DNA from: JANOAR01 sp031411235 | Lineage (GTDB): Bacteria > Verrucomicrobiota > Verrucomicrobiia > Verrucomicrobiales > Verrucomicrobiaceae | Reading direction: 5' to 3' | Assembly: GCA_031411235.1 (NCBI GenBank) | Contig: JANOAR010000269.1 | Location: forward strand, 1-49,222 | Length of the DNA: 49,222 nucleotides | Shown here: in pieces, positions 43,562 to 49,222 of the stretch | How the letters are laid out: each line of letters opens with the position of its first letter | Position numbering within the stretch: the first letter of the stretch is position 1 | Notes under the pieces: model-generated | What the model saw: only the letters and a program-made list of their open reading frames with translations | Told to the model about the DNA's origin: nothing | The model's database searches: none | Translations under genes and position numbers: made by a program

Positions 43562-45061
43562 ATGATTATGCTCCGCTTCGCTACGACTGGGTTCGCCTGC
43601 CTTGTTTTATCTGCTGCCCATGCGGCTAAACCCGCTGCGCCGCCGCCCGAGTCGCCCGCCTGGATTCAGGCGAAGGCGATGCTGGCCCGCGAGGGTGAGT
43701 CGCTCGACCTGACAAAAGTCCTCACGCCCGCCGTGGCGGATAAGGATAATTTCTGTGCCATTCCCAACCTTCGCGACCTCGCCCTGGTGCTGGGTGGGAA
43801 GCCGATGGCGGGCGACCCTGGTAAGCGCCGGGTGGTACTCCGGGCGATGGGGGAGGCGTTTGAAAAAGACGACGCTCCCAGTCTCGGACGCGGCCCCGAG
43901 GCCGCGCAAAAAGTGGATCTCGTCGCCTGGGCTAGGTATCTGGTGAAGGGCAAGCTGGTCATGCTGCCCAGGGCCTCTAGCGAGGTCGGCAAGTCGCTGG
44001 TCGAGGCTCTGGACGTGGTCTTCCCTGCCCTGCCTTATCTCGCCCGTGCAGGTGCCTTGCCTGCGTCGGTCTTCACCCCGGCACCAGCTCAGCGTGGTGT
44101 GCCCTCACCTGTGGATGGGCTGCCTGTGCTGAATTTCCCCTCCAGCCGTGGTGTCTCCACGCTGCTGTCACTGCGGGCGCTCGCGGCCATAGAAGCGAAG
44201 CTATACCCGGACGCGGTGCTGAATGTCGCCGCGCTGCATCGCCTGACGCTGGGCTTTCAAAATGAGCCCAACTTGGTGGGCCAATTGCAGGCCATCGCGT
44301 GCAGCAGCTTGGCGAGCAATGCCGCTTGGCACTTGCTAGAGGCCCAGGGAGCCAGCGAGGAACAACTTCGCATCGAGCAGGCCGCGCTCGATGCCGTCAA
44401 TTTCCGCAGCAGCCTGCTGCGCACCTGGCGCTGCGAGATGGCGATCTTTATCGGGGCGCTGGAGGCCACCGAAGCCATCGATGGCGGGCCGAATGTGGCG
44501 CGTGTGTTCTTCCCCGGCGACACCAGTGGGCAGTCCGGCAATGTGGTGGCCGACTTGCTCGTCACTGGCCCACCGCAGCGGGTTGGCGAAGCCAAGGCTG
44601 CCTACGTGGAGCAGATGTTTCAATACTGCATCAAGCCCCTGCGGGATGGCGGCATCCACACCTTCCTCGCCGAGGTGGAGAAGAATCCAGCCGCCTACCA
44701 AGCGCCCTCCATCGAGCTGGCTCGCACCCAGCCGGGAGCCTTCATCGGGCGCACTTTTTTGCGCCAGATCGGCAAGCTCCCACAGGCGATTGCCCAGGCG
44801 CAGATGCTCACAGATCAAGCCCGCGTGGCCTGTGCGCTCGAACGTTTTTTCATCCTGCAAAAGCGCCTCCCCACCAGCCTTGCCGAGCTGCTGCCTCGCT
44901 ACCTGAGCGCCGTGCCAGCCGATGTGCTGGATGGCAAGCCGATACGCTACCGCCTTGTCGAAAAGGGTCGCTACATCCTCTGGTCTGTCGGTATGAATCG
45001 CCAAGACGAAGGCGGCACGGGCGATGACTTGGTGTGGGGGTATGGGGCTGCGGGGCAGTAG
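43562..45061 (+). CDS. Secreted hypothetical protein (verrucomicrobial/planctomycetal type)
   Basis: A 499-residue exported protein. A signal peptide (MIMLRFATTGFACLVLSAAHA) precedes a Pro-rich stretch and a helical body. Residues about 190-330 are helix-rich with AKLYPDAVLNVAALHRLTL and ASEEQLRIEQAALDAV. The last 80 residues (ALERFFILQKRLPTSLAELL, then SAVPADVLDGKPIRYRL) resemble the C-terminal module of many exported PVC proteins, where a helix with a short Leu-Pro motif is followed by a beta-hairpin. No enzyme motif is visible. It lies 75 bp upstream of the MalQ-like gene on the same strand and could be co-transcribed. The role is unknown. Confidence 0.75.
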   Translation: MIMLRFATTGFACLVLSAAHAAKPAAPPPESPAWIQAKAMLAREGESLDLTKVLTPAVADKDNFCAIPNLRDLALVLGGKPMAGDPGKRRVVLRAMGEAFEKDDAPSLGRGPEAAQKVDLVAWARYLVKGKLVMLPRASSEVGKSLVEALDVVFPALPYLARAGALPASVFTPAPAQRGVPSPVDGLPVLNFPSSRGVSTLLSLRALAAIEAKLYPDAVLNVAALHRLTLGFQNEPNLVGQLQAIACSSLASNAAWHLLEAQGASEEQLRIEQAALDAVNFRSSLLRTWRCEMAIFIGALEATEAIDGGPNVARVFFPGDTSGQSGNVVADLLVTGPPQRVGEAKAAYVEQMFQYCIKPLRDGGIHTFLAEVEKNPAAYQAPSIELARTQPGAFIGRTFLRQIGKLPQAIAQAQMLTDQARVACALERFFILQKRLPTSLAELLPRYLSAVPADVLDGKPIRYRLVEKGRYILWSVGMNRQDEGGTGDDLVWGYGAAGQ

Positions 45062-45136
45062 CCCTCAGCCATGAGATCGCCACAAGGGAGTGGTGATGCC
45101 TTGACCCCTTGGTCTTTTTCTCCCAAGGGTGCGTGG

Positions 45137-46237
45137 ATGCTTCTCCCCCGCTCCAGTGGCCTTCTTTTACACCCGACTTCCCTTCCTGGGCGTTTTGGCA
45201 TGGGCGAGATCGGGCCAGAGGCGCACCACTGGCTGACGGTGCTGCATGGCCTGGGGCAAATGACTTGGGAAATGCTCGCACTCGGCCCCACGGCGGGCCA
45301 AAACGCCCGCCAGCCACTGCACTCCTGTTTCGCGGGGAACCCTTTGCTCATCAGCTTCGAGTCGCTGCGGATCGACGGCGTCCTGCTGCCACAGGACTTG
45401 GCGCTGCTGCCTGCCTTTAATAATGAGCGGGTGGACTACGGCCCTGCCACCGAGGTGCGGGCGGCCTTTCTGCGGCTCGCGGCGCAGCGGCTGCTCGCCC
45501 AGTGCGAGAGCAGCCCCTTGCTCTGCCATGCCTTCGAGGCCTACTGCGATCGCGAAGCCTCATGGTTGGACGATTGGGCACTGTTTGCGGCACTTCAGCA
45601 CGAACACAATGACGCCCCCTGGCACACCTGGCCGAGCGACATCGCTGCGCGGGAATCCGAGGCGGTGGCCAACGCCATCATCCGACTCGAGTCCGAGATG
45701 GATGAGCACCGTGCGTTGCAGTTTTTGTTCACTCGCCAATGGCATAAACTCCGCGCCCATGCCCATGAGTTGGGGATTCAATTGGTGGCCGAGATGCCAC
45801 TCGTGCCTGCGGCGGAAAGCGCGGACGCCTGGGCTGCGCCACAGCTTTTTTCTGCCGATGGCCGTTGCGACTGGACCGCGCACGAAGCCTCGGATTACGC
45901 CTGGTGGCGAGGGCGGGTAGGCCATGCGCTGCGTTATGTGGATGCCCTGCGCCTCAGCGAGCTGCCAACTGATGCCACGGCTGCGGGCATCCCCTTGGGC
46001 GATCTCCTGGCCGCATTGAAGGCGAGCGCTGGCGCGTCGCTGCCTGTATGTGCGGGTTCGCTAGGCCATGCGCTGCCGCCGAGTCGAGCGTTGCACGAGT
46101 TGTTGACGTTGCGTCCTGGGCACCTTGAAAATCCCCCCTCGACCTGGCGGTTTACCTGGGAGCAGATAACGCCAGAAATAGAGGCTCGACTCGCCCATGA
46201 CACAGCGACAGAGCAGCAAGTAGCGCAAAAACGCTAA
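45137..46237 (+). CDS. GH77 (MalQ)-like protein lacking catalytic residues
   Basis: A 366-residue protein whose order follows 4-alpha-glucanotransferase (about 500): RSSGLLLHPTSLPGRFGMGE, then LALGPT, CFAGNPLLISF, NNERVDYG, WLDDWALFAAL, FTRQWHKLRAHAHELGI and the C-terminal TWRFTWEQITPEI. However, the block between MPLVPAAESADAWAAPQLF and DYAWWRGRV is cut short, removing the DYFS-x-TGQ-x-WGNP part. The nucleophile motif RIDHFRG is RLSELPT, the acid/base region LAEDLG is CAGSLG, and the THDND motif is absent. It cannot be a normal MalQ. The reading frame is intact, so it may be a glucan-binding pseudoenzyme. Start at 45137 (AAGGG, 7 nt upstream); an upstream ATG at 45071 is weaker. Confidence 0.85.
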   Translation: MLLPRSSGLLLHPTSLPGRFGMGEIGPEAHHWLTVLHGLGQMTWEMLALGPTAGQNARQPLHSCFAGNPLLISFESLRIDGVLLPQDLALLPAFNNERVDYGPATEVRAAFLRLAAQRLLAQCESSPLLCHAFEAYCDREASWLDDWALFAALQHEHNDAPWHTWPSDIAARESEAVANAIIRLESEMDEHRALQFLFTRQWHKLRAHAHELGIQLVAEMPLVPAAESADAWAAPQLFSADGRCDWTAHEASDYAWWRGRVGHALRYVDALRLSELPTDATAAGIPLGDLLAALKASAGASLPVCAGSLGHALPPSRALHELLTLRPGHLENPPSTWRFTWEQITPEIEARLAHDTATEQQVAQKR

Positions 46238-46332
46238 TGGCTAGAATTTCACTTTGATTTCAAGAACGGTTAATTATTATCGACCCCGCCATTACGAGGT
46301 ATTTAAACCCCCACGCTCCCGCCCCTCCCACG

Positions 46333-47055
46333 ATGCAATTCACCTTCCCTACCAGTCTAAACTTGGCCCGTGAGACGGCTGATGGCTTCCACCAAGAACT
46401 GCTGCGCGGCCTCACGCACAAGCTCAACAACTTGCTCGCCGTCGTCCAGGGCTTCAGCAGCCTCATCCTCATGAACGAGGATACCGACCCTGGGGTGATG
46501 GAAAATGTGCAGCACATCAAGGAAGCCAGCCTCAGCATGTCGAGCCTCAGCGAGCGTATCCGTGCGGCTGGCGGCTGTGCCAAGGTCACCCTGCAATCGC
46601 TCAACGTCAGCGACTACCTGAACGTCGTGGGGCCGAACATCACCGAGCCCTTCGCCAAGGCCAATGTGCCGCTGGAACTCGATGTGCAACCTGGGCTGCC
46701 CGCCATCATGGTTGATCCCACCAAGTTCAAAGACATCCTCAGCGAGCTGCTCAAAAACGCCTCCGAAGCCGCCGCCAAAGGCAATGGCCGCGCCATGTTA
46801 CGGGTCTGCGGGCCGGGCGTCATCACCCCCGTCGGCGAGCGCCGCGTGGACATCCTGGTGAGCAACACTGGCTCCAGCATCTCCCCCGACAAACTCCCCG
46901 AAGTCTTCCGCCCCTTCCAAGGCAGCAAAAACACCAATCATCTCGGCCTCGGCCTAACCATCGCCGCCATGCTCGCCCACATGATGAACCTCCAGCTCGG
47001 CGTTCACTCAGAGAACTTCACCACGACCTTCTGGCTGAGCTGCCCAACGGCGTAG
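46333..47055 (+). CDS. Minimal histidine kinase without sensor domain
   Basis: A 240-residue soluble kinase. The H-box is GLTHKLNNLLAVVQG with phospho-acceptor H29; the ATPase domain has ELLKNASEAAAKG (N142), a G1-like box ILVSNTGSSISPDKLP, and FRPFQGSKNTNHLGLGLTIAAM with the F and G2 boxes. No sensory, HAMP or receiver region and no signal peptide precede the H-box; only 20 residues do. No response-regulator gene is adjacent. The first G-box has SNTG instead of DNG, which is tolerated in other kinases. It could be fed by another protein in trans or act as a phosphotransfer hub. Downstream neighbour is a small membrane protein (47110). Confidence 0.85.
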   Translation: MQFTFPTSLNLARETADGFHQELLRGLTHKLNNLLAVVQGFSSLILMNEDTDPGVMENVQHIKEASLSMSSLSERIRAAGGCAKVTLQSLNVSDYLNVVGPNITEPFAKANVPLELDVQPGLPAIMVDPTKFKDILSELLKNASEAAAKGNGRAMLRVCGPGVITPVGERRVDILVSNTGSSISPDKLPEVFRPFQGSKNTNHLGLGLTIAAMLAHMMNLQLGVHSENFTTTFWLSCPTA

Positions 47056-47109
47056 CGGGATGAGGGAAGAGGGAAGATACTGTCAGCTCAAGCAACGGAG
47101 TCTTGCGTC

Positions 47110-47589
47110 ATGATCACGAAGATCAATGCCATCATTTTTGGACTTCTTGCCCTTCTTAATTTGAGCCTGTCTGGTGACTTTTGGAGCCAGTTGATGACAT
47201 TCACTTGGCGTTCGGAATCCGTCGTGATGGTGAGTCACTCCCTGCGAATGGGTTCAGCGGGGAATGGCCCGATAGGAGACGTTACCTTTCGGACATTATT
47301 ACCTCCGGAGCATACATTTTCACACTATCTGTCCCAGCGATACGACACGGGTGACGTGCAGCAGCAGACGAGCGATTTCATCTCGTCATACGCACCCGGC
47401 ACCACGCACACAGCCTTCATCTCTCCTGACTTCCATCGAGCGTCAGTCGGCCATTTCCCACGTTCCTATGCACTTCGTTTCGGCCTTATGGGGATACTGT
47501 TTGCCTTGCTCAGTACTGGGCTGGCATTCACATGGAGGATGGATTTTCGTTCCCGACGTGGGAACCAAGCCGCACACGTAATTTCATAG
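47110..47589 (+). CDS. Small hypothetical membrane protein
   Basis: A 159-residue protein not recognised by sequence. A hydrophobic N-terminal helix (IIFGLLALLNLSLS) and a C-terminal helix (LMGILFALLSTGLAF) flank about 100 polar residues, so both ends are anchored and the middle is probably outside the cytoplasm. The C-terminus is basic (WRMDFRSRRG). GGAG lies about 9 nt before the ATG. It follows the kinase gene by 54 bp on the same strand; a shared transcript is possible, but no known pairing is recalled. Confidence 0.6.
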   Translation: MITKINAIIFGLLALLNLSLSGDFWSQLMTFTWRSESVVMVSHSLRMGSAGNGPIGDVTFRTLLPPEHTFSHYLSQRYDTGDVQQQTSDFISSYAPGTTHTAFISPDFHRASVGHFPRSYALRFGLMGILFALLSTGLAFTWRMDFRSRRGNQAAHVIS

Positions 47590-47604
47590 AGACTAGGCCG
47601 CAAC

Positions 47605-48786
47605 TCACCGCGTCAGCTCCAACGCGAGCACGTTGCCCTCGGCCTTGATGGTGAACTCCCCAGCGCTCTGAGTCGCCGTGCCGTCGGCGCTCTCCAGGCC
47701 TGGCACATCGGCGGCTGAATACGTCACGGTGAGGGTGGCTTTGCCCACAGGCACACCGTTCGCCGCATCGAGCTTGAAGGCTCCATGCATGATCCTCGCG
47801 GTAGGCCGCGCTCCATGGGTATCGCTGGGCTGTATCGCCACCGCGCCCCAGCTCACAGGCTTGCCATTGATCTTCACCGAGCCCGTCACCGCCGCACGCT
47901 GGGCTTTGCTAAAAAAGCCCTGATTGCGCAACCACGCCGCGAGATGCTGCGGCCAAGTGCCCAGCACCGGATCGCCCTGCATGAGGCCCACGCCGTGCGG
48001 CCCTGGGCGATAGATGTGCAGCTCGGCGGGGACTTTGTTTTTGCGGCAGGCTAGATAAAACTGCACCGCATTCTCGGCAGGCACCACGGTGTCGTCATCC
48101 GTCTGGAAAAGGAAGATCGGCGGCGTCTGCGGCGTCACTCGTGTGTAGGTGCTCAGCGAGCGAGCCAGGGCGTCATCATCATTCGCCGGGCCAAGCAAAT
48201 TTTTCCGCGAGCCCTTATGCCCGAAGTCATCGCTCATGCTGATGACGGGATAACAGGGCACCGCGACATCGGGCCGAGCACTCAGTGAGTCGATGGCATC
48301 GCTGCTGCCACCCGCAGGTTTTTCATCAAACAAAGTCGCCGCCATCGACGTGAGATGCCCACCTGCCGAGAAGCCGATGATGCCGATCCGCTGCGGATCG
48401 ATGCCCGTCGCTTCCGCCCTGGAGCGGACAAAACGAATCGCCCGCTGCACATCAATGAGCTGCGTCGGGTAGTGGTAGCCCGCGCTGCCCAGGCGGTAAT
48501 GAAGCACGTAGGCCGACACGCCCAGTGAGTTCATATACTTCGCGACCTGCACCCCTTCATGATCCGCCGCCAGCCCGCCGTAGCCACCGCCAGGGCACAC
48601 CACAAAAGCCGCGCCATTGGCCTGTTCTTTCGCCGCTGGCCAAGCATAGACAAAAGGCTGATCCTTGTCCTCTTTCCCCTTCGCTCCCGGTGCCCCATCC
48701 GGCCAGAGCAGGAGTTTTTCAGGAGCAGCCGCGAGGGCTTCGAGGGTGATGATGGCCGTGGTAAGAATGAGGAGCAGTAACTTCAT
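47605..48786 (-). CDS. Exported alpha/beta hydrolase (acetylxylan esterase/BD-FAE-like)
   Basis: A 393-residue exported esterase. Signal peptide MKLLLLILTTAIITLEALAA is followed by an alpha/beta hydrolase with oxyanion-type CPGGGYGGLAADHEG, nucleophile elbow IGFSAGGHL, an Asp region FLFQTDDDTVVP and the catalytic His in RPGPHGVGL. This block order is that of BD-FAE/acetylxylan esterases which deacetylate plant or algal glycans. A C-terminal domain of about 95 residues (from AVTGSVKINGKPVSWGAVAI) is beta-rich, like small carbohydrate-binding or carboxypeptidase-regulatory folds. It converges on the small membrane-protein gene with a 15-bp gap. Confidence 0.92.
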   Translation of the reverse strand: MKLLLLILTTAIITLEALAAAPEKLLLWPDGAPGAKGKEDKDQPFVYAWPAAKEQANGAAFVVCPGGGYGGLAADHEGVQVAKYMNSLGVSAYVLHYRLGSAGYHYPTQLIDVQRAIRFVRSRAEATGIDPQRIGIIGFSAGGHLTSMAATLFDEKPAGGSSDAIDSLSARPDVAVPCYPVISMSDDFGHKGSRKNLLGPANDDDALARSLSTYTRVTPQTPPIFLFQTDDDTVVPAENAVQFYLACRKNKVPAELHIYRPGPHGVGLMQGDPVLGTWPQHLAAWLRNQGFFSKAQRAAVTGSVKINGKPVSWGAVAIQPSDTHGARPTARIMHGAFKLDAANGVPVGKATLTVTYSAADVPGLESADGTATQSAGEFTIKAEGNVLALELTR

Positions 48787-48875
48787 AGCAGCGGCATTGT
48801 CTCAGAGGTAAAAGGACAAAGCAACTGAGCCGTGCCCCCTTTGAAAGAAGCCCCCGGCAGCGGCTTTCCACTGAG

Positions 48876-49222
48876 ATGCGCTCCCGCTTCATCGCCCTGC
48901 TTTTTTTAGCCACACTCGTCCACTCACAGGAGTCAAAGGATCGCCTCGTCCGCGACACCGAAGCCCTCACGCCCGCCGCCGAGCAGGCCGCGCTGCATGT
49001 GCCGCCGGGCTTCCGCGTGCAGCTCTTCGCCAGCGAGCCGATGATCAACAAGCCCATCAACATAGCCTTCGATGCGCGGGGCCGCCTGTGGGTCAGCAGC
49101 ACTGTCGAGTATCCCTTTGCTGCAAAACAAGAGCGCTGGGCCGATGCCCAAGGCACACGGGTTAAAGATAGCCGCGACGCCATCAAAATCCTCGAAGACA
49201 CCGATGGCGATGGCGCAGCGGA
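48876..49222 (+). CDS. PVC-type membrane-bound dehydrogenase, 5' part only
   Basis: The start of a large exported protein; the 115 codons present are cut by the right edge. Signal peptide MRSRFIALLFLATLVHSQ is followed by VPPGFRVQLFASEPMINKP, FDARGRLWVSSTVEYP and IKILEDTDGDGAA, the opening motifs of the PVC-type membrane-bound dehydrogenase domain (propeller). Full-length members usually end in a CxxCH haem domain, not visible here. It is divergent from the esterase gene (90-bp gap). Confidence 0.88.
   Translation, partial: MRSRFIALLFLATLVHSQESKDRLVRDTEALTPAAEQAALHVPPGFRVQLFASEPMINKPINIAFDARGRLWVSSTVEYPFAAKQERWADAQGTRVKDSRDAIKILEDTDGDGAA

Overview
This GC-rich window looks like chromosomal DNA from a member of the Verrucomicrobiota, probably Verrucomicrobiales near Prosthecobacter/Verrucomicrobium. 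The main evidence is a four-gene Verru_Chthon cassette (A-B-C-D, 25782-32523), a protein class first defined in Verrucomicrobium and Chthoniobacter. It is supported by PVC-type CxxCH cytochrome and membrane-bound-dehydrogenase proteins at 17747, 36120 and 48876. LptD shows a Gram-negative envelope. I see no rRNA, tRNA, CRISPR array, insertion sequence or phage module.

Layout. 1-9854: a DapA-superfamily aldolase cut by the window edge, an orphan ABC ATPase, a sterol desaturase-family membrane enzyme, a Tat-exported DUF3500 protein, a single-polypeptide MmeI-like restriction-modification enzyme, a K+-independent type H+-translocating pyrophosphatase and a creatininase-family amidohydrolase. 9855-18739: minus-strand genes for a giant secreted beta-propeller/Calx-beta/Ig protein, an RDD membrane protein, a secreted right-handed beta-helix protein and a cytochrome-motif/leucine-rich-repeat protein. 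18946-25747: glgC (glycogen precursor synthesis), ppc (anaplerosis) and a HerA-like ATPase. 25782-32523: the pseudopilin cassette. 32631-35762: a PelA-like glycosidase/deacetylase and a TMEM175-family channel. 36120-43326: a propeller/cytochrome/ThuA fusion, UDP-glucose dehydrogenase and LptD. 43562-49222: a secreted hypothetical, a GH77 (MalQ)-like protein without its catalytic residues, a minimal sensorless histidine kinase, a small membrane protein, a secreted esterase and the start of another PVC-type dehydrogenase.

Most genes are single transcription units in alternating orientation; only the cassette is clearly an operon. The recurring theme is the cell envelope: secreted repeat proteins, pseudopilins, polysaccharide-active enzymes, LPS export and periplasmic cytochromes.

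The most unusual signal is in the cassette. The N-terminal data fit a complete minor-pseudopilin set (GspK-, I-, J- and H-like). Short tandem DNA repeats, with periods of 7 or 8 nt (and a weaker 10 nt), lie in the leader-peptide codons just before each prepilin-peptidase site. In gene B the repeat is an inverted array in strict 8-nt register that contains the only usable start codon, so loss or gain of one unit would shift the reading frame.

All functional calls come from reading motifs by eye; no database search was run.
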